From contig BRYA01000515.1 in NCBI GenBank assembly GCA_030267965.1, positions 2,695-20,784 on the forward strand: a stretch of DNA of 18,090 bases, written 5' to 3'. The stretch is from Triparma columacea (lineage: Eukaryota; Sar; Bolidophyceae; Parmales; Triparmaceae). A model generated the notes under the pieces. The model was not told the origin of the DNA, made no database searches, and saw only the letters and a list, made by a program, of their open reading frames with translations. Positions 8,001 to 15,781 of the stretch are shown piece by piece (position 1 is the first letter of the stretch; every line of letters begins with the position of its first letter). The position numbers were made by a program, and so were the translations under genes.

Positions 8001-10056
8001 CCACGCGTAGGCCTCGGTGGTTGAGACGACCTCTTTGATTGTTCCCTTGGGGAGAAGGTTCGTAACTAGCCTCCCACCTTGAACGTCCCTCCATCCCTTC
8101 AGCCTGTTTTTTTGAGGGGAGGAAAAGCGACGAGACGGGGAAACGAAGGGGGGTGGCATTAGCTTCCGCGCGGCGTTCGTGTATCGAAGAAGTTACACCC
8201 CTCCCCCCTTTTATCTTTCTCACCTCCTCCTATAAACCTCCTTCCTAACCCCGATCTCCATCCTACCCTTCCTATCAACCATCCCATCCTCCTCCTCCCT
8301 CAATCTCAGCTTCCTCTCATGGTACTCTACATCGTAGTATCTCGGCATGCTAGGGTTCTCCCAATCAACGTAATACCCAACGCCCTCAATACCCGTTTTA
8401 AAAACCCACCCTTTTCTCGCTCCGGTGAAGGTAGGACAGGGGGTGAAATTACAGTAACCTGGGACGTCCTCGGGGGATGAGGTAGTGGAGGAGGTGCCGG
8501 TTGTAGCGGTTAGCAGGGCTGATAAACTTGAGTCGAGAGAACCATTCACTCCAGATAACCTATGGTGCATTCTAAGAGAAGGAGGGGGGGCGGGGGGGGT
8601 GGGATGTGTGAGTTCGTTTATGTCGTTGTTGTTTTGTCCCTCTCCCCCCCCTCCCCCTCCCTAAAGTTAATTTCGTTTCCCTCAACATCTCTGTCTCCTC
8701 CTCTCACCTGGTCCTCCTCCTAATTTCAATCCACCCCTTAGTCTCCATCCCCGTCCCCGTCGCCCACTCCCATCCAAGTTCAACGCCGCTCGTATCCCAA
8801 CAAACACCAAACGGAGAAGAAGTGGTATTGGGCGTAGTGGAGGTGGTTGAGGTATGAGGACCTACGGAGATTATTTCCAAGGTCCGAATATTGCGGCTTG
8901 CTGACTGTTGTAGTTCCATCAAATTCCGCGGTCTCGGAGGTGGTAAATGGTCATGCTGAGCCCCGGTGTGTGGTGTGCGAGTATGTATCTGAGAATCCCA
9001 TATCTCTCTATAAACCTGCGGTGCAACACTCGGTGTTCCTCGTATACCCTTGGCTTCCTTATCCCCGTCGATTCTGAGTAATTCCATTCCCACCCCACCA
9101 TTTTCAAAGTGCCATAAAAGTATCCTGATCCTTGTTTCAGCCTCCGCGATCGCCAGCATGCACTCCTGCCATGCTTTCCCCCCCTTCCTAACGAGTTCAA
9201 TAGCCGTCTGAAAGTCCCCCAGTGCCGTCTGGAACCATTCCATCGTAGATATAACCCCCTCCTCCCCCCCTTCCCCTCCTCCACCTTCAATTTTCCACCT
9301 CCCTAATTTAAGCGCAGCGTACCCCGCCGTACACCAGCATCTCCAGTCCTTCTTCATAATCGCCGCCTCAACCCTCTTCGTAACATACCACTTCTCCCCC
9401 GCCCCCTCCCTCTCCTCCAACCGCAATTTGGTGTCGGAGAACATGGCGTAATGTAGACACGCTAAACCTCTATATACCTCCGCGCCACCGGGGGTACGAC
9501 GGGCTATTCCGGTTAATACGGTACGAGCGTCAGAGTAGGAACCGGAGGCGAGGTCGGAGACGGCGATTCCGTGGAGCTTTACGGTGGTTTGGGAGGTTAG
9601 ACCACGGACTGTCTTGTACCTGAAGGCGTTCTTGGCGGGGTTCGTGGTGGTGGTTGGGGATGTGAATTGATTGGTGGGGGTTGGAGAGGTTATTTTATTG
9701 GGGGGGAGATTGGAGGTGGGCGTGTCGGGGTGTAGATCGGTGTGTAGATTGTCATCGTTACAACCCTCTATCCCCTCTTCACCTATAACTTCTGTCCAGT
9801 CTCTATCCTCTAACTCTTGTCTAACTTGTGTGAATCTTTTCTGTACCTTTCTCGGTACCTTATATACTTGTCTATTCTTTCTACCTAATGGATATGTTGC
9901 TAAATTAAGCTCAAGGTGAAGGTTTGGAAGGTTAGATGCTTCAGTATGGGTGTTTGGTGGAGGAGGGATTGGGAATGATAGAGGATGTGCATTTGGAGGG
10001 TTGTTTGGTGCTTGTTGTGGTTGGTTTATTGATTGTGTTGCATCCATATTATCCAT
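5030..10056 (-). CDS. Large five-exon protein of unknown function with TPR-like N-terminal region
   Basis: Five minus-strand exons (10056-8708, 8571-8224, 8103-7810, 7703-7431, 7286-5030) are all linked by phase-2 junctions and GT-AG introns of 136, 120, 106 and 144 nt, giving 1506 aa. Every junction restores one frame, so these are one gene rather than several ORFs. Residues 160-320 form helical, TPR-like pairs (SGSYSDARTVLTGIARRTP; ALGDFQTAIELV) after a Pro/Thr-rich leader. Residues about 498-519 contain GWVFKTGIEGVGYYVD, a short FKxGxxGxGYYxD motif seen in varied eukaryotic proteins. Residues about 1228-1260 are Gly/Lys/Arg-rich and 1268-1305 very acidic, as in many nuclear proteins. The TPR region faintly resembles the tau131/GTF3C3 subunit of TFIIIC, but that is weak. 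The start is the first ATG (10056); an in-frame GTG lies at 10092 behind a stop, and a second ATG is at 10047. Confidence 0.75.
7287..7430 (-). other. Intron 4 of the 1506-aa gene
   Basis: The intron begins GTGAGGAAAG at 7430, has a long G run just after the donor, and ends CTTGAACAG at 7287. Splicing gives KQI-R-QWLDW. An ATG inside it (7366) opens the same frame downstream but is intronic. Confidence 0.8.
7704..7809 (-). other. Intron 3 of the 1506-aa gene
   Basis: The donor is AAAAG|GTAAGTT at 7810/7809 and the acceptor CCAACAG at 7704. The junction codon AG|G gives Arg between GGGK and KKVLGVE. Confidence 0.8.
8104..8223 (-). other. Intron 2 of the 1506-aa gene
   Basis: The donor is GGAG|GTGAGAAAG at 8224/8223 and the acceptor AAAAAAACAG at 8104. 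The junction codon AG|G gives Arg between VYRR and LKGWRD. Confidence 0.8.
8572..8707 (-). other. Intron 1 of the 1506-aa gene
   Basis: The donor is ACCAG|GTGAGAGG at 8708/8707 and the acceptor TCTCTTAG at 8572, preceded by long C runs. The junction codon AG|A gives Arg before MHHRLSG. That Met could in principle start a separate gene, but the phase match favours continuation. Confidence 0.75.
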
Positions 10057-10347
10057 TGATGATATATTGTATTGTAGAGAGTATAAAGACACACAAACAG
10101 GAAAGGATCGGAAGGATGGTCACTTTGGAGATACTGATATTACACCTATTGGACACTATTATGGACTAATTATTGCTATTACGGGTTATTATAAACTAAT
10201 ACAGACTAATCAGCCTAAGAAATGTACGCTAAATGTCTTCAAATGCCCTTTTGGTGGCCCTTTCAATTACTATAGAACCAAGGGGATCAAGGGAAAGAGG
10301 CGATTGAGACTTTGGGTTATGTATTTATTTGCTAAATTAATTGTGAA
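10057..10347. other. AT-rich intergenic region at the left edge of the LRR array
   Basis: This stretch lies upstream of the 1506-aa gene and downstream of the first LRR gene. It is AT-rich, with variants of TATTATAAACTAATACAG near 10185-10215. Plus-strand frames here show no recognisable protein. Similarity to the LRR-gene 3' flanks begins near 10348, which marks the array boundary. Confidence 0.5.
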
Positions 10348-10422
10348 GAGCATGTCGCTTCTGAAAAAGGCTAAAGAATATGACACTTTTCTAGCCTACA
10401 CTGTTCAACATTGATTTTAGAG

Positions 10423-11277
10423 TTACAGGAATTCCAGAATAACTCTCCACATAACCTTCGGGAGCCTCTTGCGTGTCGCAGTTACCCCAAGTGTTTGCGC
10501 TTCACCTCCGTCCTGTCGCTTCCTCTTTTTTTGGACCGTAAAGAGTGCCTTGAGGCAGGTCAGAACAATGACGCGTTCACGTATGCGGTGCCACCTAGAA
10601 TGGAGGAGGTCCTCGACGGTCGACATATTTTGATCGGCAGCGGCAGTGATTAGGGCAGTGCAGTCTGAGAAGCAGTCTTCATCGATGTAGACGGCAGGAG
10701 ATAAACTGAGTCTCGTCAAGGCCGAGCATCCTTCGAAGGTGCAATAACCAAGCGTGGTCACCGAGACCGGGATAGTGATGGCTGCTAGGGAGGAGCATAT
10801 GCGGAAGGCGCAAGCTTCAATCGTCGTCACTGAGTCCGGGATGGTGATGGCTGCGAGGGAGGAGCATCTTTGGAAGGCGTATTCGTCAATCGTCGTCACT
10901 GAGTCCGGGATTGTGATGGCCATGAGGGAGGAGCAGTCCATGAAGGCGCGAACGCCAATTGTCGTCACTCCATCCGGGATTGTGATGGCTGTGAGGGAGG
11001 AGCATCCATGGAAGGCGTCTTGGCCAATATACGTCACTCCGTCCGGGATTGTGATGGACGTGAGGGAGGAGCATTTCAAGAAGGCGTAATCGCCAATCGT
11101 CGTCACAGAGTCCGGGATGGTGATGGTTGCGAGGGAGGAGCATCCTCCGAAGGCGCCTTCGCCAATTGTCGTCACTCCTTCTGCAAAAGTCACTTCTATG
11201 AGCTCACGATTGCCTCTGCAGAACACAGAGCCAGTGTATACTCTTGATTTGGGCATGTATACTCTTGATTTGGGCAT
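10423..11277 (-). CDS. BspA-like leucine-rich repeat protein, array copy 1
   Basis: This 284-aa protein has seven 23-residue repeats of the form ITIPDxVTTIGxxAFxxCSSLtA (LRR_5/BspA-like) and an eighth degenerate one (LSPAVYIDEDCFSDCTALI). The shared tail then contains EDLLHSRWHRIRERVIVLTCLK, a basic KKRKRQ patch that could be a nuclear localisation signal, and terminal RLPKVMWRVILEFL. No signal peptide or membrane segment is visible, so it is probably intracellular. LRR_5 repeats form curved solenoids that bind proteins. The start is duplicated: MPKSRVY occurs twice in a row (ATG at 11277 and 11256) through a 21-bp tandem duplication, so either Met could be used. No intron is needed. The exact role is unknown. 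Confidence 0.85.
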   Translation of the reverse strand: MPKSRVYMPKSRVYTGSVFCRGNRELIEVTFAEGVTTIGEGAFGGCSSLATITIPDSVTTIGDYAFLKCSSLTSITIPDGVTYIGQDAFHGCSSLTAITIPDGVTTIGVRAFMDCSSLMAITIPDSVTTIDEYAFQRCSSLAAITIPDSVTTIEACAFRICSSLAAITIPVSVTTLGYCTFEGCSALTRLSLSPAVYIDEDCFSDCTALITAAADQNMSTVEDLLHSRWHRIRERVIVLTCLKALFTVQKKRKRQDGGEAQTLGVTATRKRLPKVMWRVILEFL

Positions 11278-11687
11278 TTTGGGAAGAATTTGGGAAGGAT
11301 GAAAGTAATAACACTGACAGCGCTTGAGTAAGGGTATGGCGTGAATGATTAGATGGAGAGGAGGAGATTGAAAGTTGGGGATTAGGGCGATGTCGTTTTG
11401 TTAGGGCCAAATTGTAGCTAAAGCTATAATATATGTTTGGCTATGGTGTAGGTAGTATCGTTGTTGGTATTGTGAAGAGTGTAGTCGGCTGTGAAGAGTA
11501 GCTAAAGCCTATAATACAGCTTTCTTGCCAATAATGCCCAAATCTTTCCCAAAAGCCCCAAAATAATATGGTTTGAGGTTTTTGGAGCCTCCAAAAAAGA
11601 AAACGTTTGTTCGTAAATGCAAAAGAAAGCGTTTGTTCGTGAATATTGCGGGACTCTTCTGCGTGCCGTTCAACCGTGACTTTAGAG
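11278..11687 (-). repeat. Spacer between LRR copies 1 and 2 (type B 3' flank of copy 2)
   Basis: The right portion is the 3' flank of copy 2, the left portion the 5' flank of copy 1. A block near 11335-11460, which in the sense direction includes CTCCTCTCCATCTAA and CCATAGCCAAACATATTATA, recurs upstream of the other copies and is the best promoter candidate. A palindrome (11579-11597) and two direct CGTTTGTTCGT repeats (11604-11614, 11630-11640) mark the type B flank. Confidence 0.75.
11579..11597. repeat. Perfect inverted repeat TTTTTGGAG-C-CTCCAAAAA in type B spacer
   Basis: Nine-base arms flank a single central base. The same palindrome recurs at 14372-14390 and 15700-15718, about 90-100 bp downstream of the stop codons of copies 2, 4 and 5. 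It could be a DNA-binding site or, in RNA, a short hairpin near the 3' end. Confidence 0.75.
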
Positions 11688-12686
11688 TTACAGAAATTCC
11701 AGAATAACTCTCCACATAACCTTCGGGAGCCTCTTGCATGCCGCAGTTGACACAGTTACCTGAAGCGCGACCACTTCATCGCAGCCAAGGCGCTTCCGCT
11801 TCAGCCTATCCGATCTCCTGGGCTGGTCTTCAAAGAGTTTCTTGAGGCAGGACAGAACGGTGACGCGTTCACGTATGCGGTGCCACCTAGAATGGAGAAG
11901 GGCCTCGACAGTCGGCATATTTTGATCGGCAGCGACAGAGATCAGGGCAGTGCAGTTTAAGAAGCAGTCGATACCGATGGAGACGGCAGGAGATAAACTG
12001 AGTCTCGTCAGGGAGGAGCAATCTCTGAAGGCCTCACGGTCAATAGTCGTCACTCTGTCTGGGATCGTGATGGCTGCGAGGGAGGAGCATCCGAGGAAGG
12101 CGCCACTGTCAATCATCGTCACTGTGTCTGGGATTGTGATGGCTGCGAGGGAGGAGCATCCCCAGAAGGCCCAATCGCTAATTGTCGTCACTCCGTCCGG
12201 GATGGTGATGGCTGCGAGGGAGGAGCATCCCCTGAAGGCGCCATAGCCAATCGACGTCACTCCTTCCGGGATTGTGATGGCTGCGAGGGAGGAGCATCCC
12301 CAGAAGGCGTAATTGCCAATCGACGACACTGAGTCCGGGATTGTGATGGCCGCCAGGGAGGAGCATCCGTCGAAGGCAAATTCGCCAATCTTCGTCACTC
12401 CTTCCGGGATTGTGATGGCTGCGAGGGAGGAGCATCCTTCGAAGGCGTAATTGCCAATCGACGACACTGAGTCCGGGATTGTGATGGCTGCGAGGGAGGA
12501 ACATCCGTAGAAGGCGTAATTGCCAATCGTTGTCACTCCGTCCGGGATTGTGATGGCTGCAAGGGAGGAGCATCCCCTGAAGGCGCTATAGCCAATCGAC
12601 GTCACTCCCTTTGCAAAAGTCACCTCCGTGAGTTCATCGTTGTCTCTGAAGCTCTCTACGCCAGAGTACACTGCTGAGCTGGGCAT
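11688..12686 (-). CDS. BspA-like leucine-rich repeat protein, array copy 2 (most divergent tail)
   Basis: This 332-aa protein starts at the ATG at 12686 with MPSSAVYSGVESF. Nine 23-residue repeats follow, plus the degenerate one (SPAVSIGIDCFLNC). Two repeat types alternate in the middle: DSVSSIGNYAFxGC and EGVTxIGxxAFxGC, which suggests duplication of a two-repeat block. The tail keeps HSRWHRIRERV and the terminal RLPKVMWRVILEFL, but the link between them is longer and different (RRSDRLKRKRL, then a segment unlike the GGEAQTLGVTA of other copies). It is still basic and could be a nuclear localisation signal. No signal peptide or membrane segment is seen. Confidence 0.85.
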   Translation of the reverse strand: MPSSAVYSGVESFRDNDELTEVTFAKGVTSIGYSAFRGCSSLAAITIPDGVTTIGNYAFYGCSSLAAITIPDSVSSIGNYAFEGCSSLAAITIPEGVTKIGEFAFDGCSSLAAITIPDSVSSIGNYAFWGCSSLAAITIPEGVTSIGYGAFRGCSSLAAITIPDGVTTISDWAFWGCSSLAAITIPDTVTMIDSGAFLGCSSLAAITIPDRVTTIDREAFRDCSSLTRLSLSPAVSIGIDCFLNCTALISVAADQNMPTVEALLHSRWHRIRERVTVLSCLKKLFEDQPRRSDRLKRKRLGCDEVVALQVTVSTAACKRLPKVMWRVILEFL

Positions 12687-13105
12687 CTCGGGGAGGATGA
12701 AAGTGGTAGTACTGGTAGCGCTTGAGCTAAGATATGGCGTGAATGTTTAGATGGAGAGGAGGGGATTGAAAGTTTGGGATTTGGGCGATGTTGTTTTGTT
12801 GGGGACCAAATTTAGCTAAGGCCTGTAATATGTTTGGTTATGGTGTAGGTATTATTATCGTTGTTGGTATTGTGAAGAGTTTAGGTTGGTTGTGAAACGT
12901 AGCTAAAGTGTATAATACAGTTTTCTTGCCAAATTCTGCCCAAATCTCCCACCAAGCCTTTCTTTTCCTCATTTTCCTCATTTTCTCTCTACTTGTAAGA
13001 GCTACTCTAAAATAGCTCAGGGAGCAGCATGAGCATGTCGCACCTGAAAAGAGCTAAAGAATATGACACTTTTCTTGCCTACACTGTGCAACATTGATTT
13101 TAGAG
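12687..13105 (-). repeat. Spacer between LRR copies 2 and 3 (type A 3' flank of copy 3)
   Basis: The conserved 5' block of copy 2 lies at about 12733-12850. The 3' flank of copy 3 (about 12945-13105) is type A: it shares AAAGAATATGACACTTTTCT with the flanks of copies 1 and 6, and it has an inverted repeat GAGCTA (12999-13004) / TAGCTC (13013-13018) around an 8-nt loop. Confidence 0.75.
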
Positions 13106-14077
13106 TTAAAGAAATTCCAGAATAACTCTCCACATAACCTTCGGGAGCCTCTTGCGTACCGCAGTTACCCCAAGTGTTTGCGCTTCACCTCCGTCCTGTC
13201 GCTTCCTCTTTTTTTGAGTAGTAAAGAGTGTCTTGAGGCAGGTCAGAACAATGACGCGTTCACGTATGCGGTGCCACCTAGAATGGAGGAGGTCCTCGAC
13301 AGTCGACATATTTTGAGCGGCAGTGGCAGAGATTAGGGCAGTGCAGTTTGAGAAGCACTCTACACCGATGAAGACGGCAGGAGATAAACTGAGTCTCGTC
13401 AGGGCGGAGCATCCCCAGAAGGCATCATGGTCAATTATCGTCACTCCGTCCGGGATGGTGATGGCCGTGAGGGCGGAGCAACTCGCGAAGGCGGCATCGC
13501 GTATCGTCGTCACTCCGTCCGGGATTGTGATTGCCGTGAGGGAGGTGCATCCGTAGAAGGCGCATCTGCTAATCGTGGTCACTCCGTCCGGGATGGTGAT
13601 GGCCCTGAGGGAGGAGCATTCTTCGAAGGCGTTTCCGCAAATCATCGTCACTCTGTCCGGGATAGTGATGGACGTGAGGGAAGAGCATCCGCAGAAGGCG
13701 CCAATGCCAATAATCGTCACTCCCTCCGGGATGGTGATGGCCGTGAGGGAGGAGCATCTGTCGAAGGTGTAATTACTAATCATCGTCATTCCGTTCGGGA
13801 TGGTGATGTCCGTGAGGGAGGAGCAACATACGAAGGCATGACTGCCAATCTCTGTCACTCCGTCTGGAATGGTGATGGAGGTGAGGGAGGAGCAATCTGC
13901 GAAGGCGCCCTCGCCAATCGACGTCACTCCAACTGGGATTGTGATGGCTGCGAGGGAGGAGCATCCCCTGAAGGCGTCTTTGCCAATCCTCCACACTCCC
14001 TCTGCAAAAGTCACCTCTGTGAGTTCACGATCTTCAAAGAATCTCTCCACGCCAGAGTACACTGCTGAGCTGGGCAT
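13106..14077 (-). CDS. BspA-like leucine-rich repeat protein, array copy 3
   Basis: This 323-aa protein starts at the ATG at 14077 (MPSSAVYSGVERF). It has nine repeats plus the degenerate one (SPAVFIGVECFSNC). Its repeats are the most varied in the array, for example NGMTMISNYTFDRC, DGVTEIGSHAFVCC and DRVTMICGNAFEEC, so it may be older or less homogenised. The tail has EDLLHSRWHRIRERVIVLTC, KKRKRQ and the terminal RLPKVMWRVILEFL. The final codons read TTCTTTAACTC instead of TTTCTGTAACTC, but the stop remains. It is predicted to be intracellular; no partner can be inferred. Confidence 0.85.
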   Translation of the reverse strand: MPSSAVYSGVERFFEDRELTEVTFAEGVWRIGKDAFRGCSSLAAITIPVGVTSIGEGAFADCSSLTSITIPDGVTEIGSHAFVCCSSLTDITIPNGMTMISNYTFDRCSSLTAITIPEGVTIIGIGAFCGCSSLTSITIPDRVTMICGNAFEECSSLRAITIPDGVTTISRCAFYGCTSLTAITIPDGVTTIRDAAFASCSALTAITIPDGVTIIDHDAFWGCSALTRLSLSPAVFIGVECFSNCTALISATAAQNMSTVEDLLHSRWHRIRERVIVLTCLKTLFTTQKKRKRQDGGEAQTLGVTAVRKRLPKVMWRVILEFL

Positions 14078-14480
14078 CTCGGGGAGGATGAAAGTGGTAG
14101 TACTGGTAGCGCTTGAGCTAAGATATGGCGTGAATGCTTAGATGGAGAGGAGGGAGGAGATTGAAAGTTAGGTATTTGGGCGATGTCGTTTTGTTAGGGC
14201 CAAATTCAAGCAAAACTACAATGTGTTTGGATATGGTGTAGGTGATAGTATCGTTGTTTGTATTGAGAAGAGTGTAGTTGGTTGTGAAGAGTAGCTAAAG
14301 CCTATAATAAGCAGCTTTCTTGCCAAATAATGCCCAAATCTTTCCCAAAAGGACCAAAATATGGTTTGAGGTTTTTGGAGCCTCCAAAAAAGAAAACGTT
14401 TGTTCGTAAATTGCAAAAGAAAGCGTTGTTCGTGAATATTGCGGGACTCTTCTGCGTGCCGTTCAACAGTGACTTTAGAG
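14078..14480 (-). repeat. Spacer between LRR copies 3 and 4 (type B), near-identical to the 15384-15781 spacer
   Basis: The conserved 5' block lies at about 14125-14243. The palindrome is at 14372-14390, followed by two CGTT(T)GTTCGT direct repeats. From about 14118 to 14340 this spacer matches 15433-15655 almost base for base, including GCAAAACTACAATGTGTTTG, so the two are recent duplicates. Confidence 0.8.
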
Positions 14481-15383
14481 TTACAGAAATTCCAGAATAA
14501 CTCTCCACATAACCTTCGGGAGCCTCTTGCGTGTCGCAGTTACCCCAAGTGTTTGCGCTTCACCTCCGTCCTGTCGCTTCCTCTTTTTTTGGTCCGTGAA
14601 GAGTGTCTTGAGGCAGGTCAGAACAATGACGCGTTCACGTATGCCGTGCCACCTTGAATGGAGGAGGTCCTCGACGGTCGACATATTTTGAGCGGCAGCG
14701 GCAGAGATTAGGGCAGTGCAGTTTGAGAAGCACTCTACATCGATGAAGACGGTGGGAGATAAACTGAGTCTTGTCAGGGCAGAGCATCCGTAGAAGGTGC
14801 GATAGCCAATTGTCGTCACTGAGTCCGGAATTGTGATGGCCGTGAGGGCGGTGCATCTCTGGAAGGCGTAATTGCCAATTGTCGTCACTCCGTCTGGGAT
14901 GGTGATGGCCGTGAGGGAGGAGCAGTCTTCGAAGGCGTTTTCGCCAATCGTTGTCACTCCGTCCGGGATGGTGATGGCCGTGAGGGAGGAGCATCCAGAG
15001 AAGGCGCAATTGCCAATCTTTGTCACTCCGTCCGGGATTGTGATGGCCGTGAGGGAGGAGCACCTGTAGAAGGCGTAATCGCCAATCGTCGTCACTGAGT
15101 CCGGGAATGTGATGGCCGTGAGGGAGGAGCAGTGTTGGAAGGCACCCCAGCCAATCGTCATCACTGAGTCCGGGATGGTGATGGCTGCGAGGGAGGAGCA
15201 TCCATTGAAGGCATTAGGGCTAATTGTCGTCACTCCGTCCGGGATTGTGATGGCTGCGAGGGAGGAGCATTCCCTGAAGGCGGCATCACCAATCGTTGTC
15301 ACTCCCTTTGCAAAAATCACCTCAGTGAGTTCACTATCATAAAGGAATCTCTCTTTGCCAGTGTATACTGCTGATTTGGGCAT
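14481..15383 (-). CDS. BspA-like leucine-rich repeat protein, array copy 4
   Basis: This 300-aa protein starts at the ATG at 15383 (MPKSAVYTGKERF), which matches the start of the paralogues. The frame stays open upstream to 15530, but only from a non-ATG codon, and that part is equivalent to the non-coding leader of the other copies. There are eight repeats plus the degenerate one (SPTVFIDVECFSNC). The last full repeat (DSVTTIGYRTFYGC) and degenerate repeat are identical to copy 5, evidence of recent exchange. The tail has HSRWHGIRERVIVLTCLK (Gly for the usual Arg), KKRKRQ and the terminal RLPKVMWRVILEFL. No signal peptide or membrane segment is seen. Confidence 0.85.
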   Translation of the reverse strand: MPKSAVYTGKERFLYDSELTEVIFAKGVTTIGDAAFRECSSLAAITIPDGVTTISPNAFNGCSSLAAITIPDSVMTIGWGAFQHCSSLTAITFPDSVTTIGDYAFYRCSSLTAITIPDGVTKIGNCAFSGCSSLTAITIPDGVTTIGENAFEDCSSLTAITIPDGVTTIGNYAFQRCTALTAITIPDSVTTIGYRTFYGCSALTRLSLSPTVFIDVECFSNCTALISAAAAQNMSTVEDLLHSRWHGIRERVIVLTCLKTLFTDQKKRKRQDGGEAQTLGVTATRKRLPKVMWRVILEFL

Positions 15384-15781
15384 TTTGGGATGGATTTGGG
15401 AAGGATGATAGATTGAGTCCTGACAGCGCTTTAGGTAGGGTATGGCGTGAATGTTTAGATGGAGAGGAGGGAGGAGATTGAAAGTTAGGTATTTGGGCGA
15501 TGTCGTTTTGTTAGGGCCAAATTCAAGCAAAACTACAATGTGTTTGGATATGGTGTAGGTGATAGTATCGTTGTTTGTATTGAGAAGAGTGTAGTTGGTT
15601 GTGAAGAGTAGCTAAAGCCTATAATAAGCAGCTTTCTTGTCAAATAATGCCCAAATCTTTCCCAAAATACAAAAGGACCAAAAATAAATATGGTTGAGGT
15701 TTTTGGAGCCTCCAAAAAAGAAAGCGTTGTTCGTGAATATTGCGGGACTCTTCTGCGTGCCGTCCAACAGTGACTTTAGAG
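15384..15781 (-). repeat. Spacer between LRR copies 4 and 5 (type B)
   Basis: The conserved 5' block lies at about 15440-15560 and the palindrome at 15700-15718. Only one copy of the GCGTTGTTCGT direct repeat remains, against two in the spacers at 11278-11687 and 14078-14480. The part after the palindrome is therefore shortened by loss of one repeat. Confidence 0.8.

Noticed and set aside
10057..10092. Twelve-codon GTG-initiated extension of the large gene
   Set aside because: A nuclear eukaryotic gene would use the ATG at 10056, and an in-frame stop lies just upstream without an intervening ATG.
13427..14068. 213-codon plus-strand frame across LRR copy 3
   Set aside because: A repeat unit divisible by three keeps antisense frames open automatically; the product has no known fold.
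15384..15530. N-terminal extension of LRR copy 4 beginning at a non-ATG codon
   Set aside because: It corresponds to the untranslated leader conserved before other copies, and the family ATG is present at 15383.
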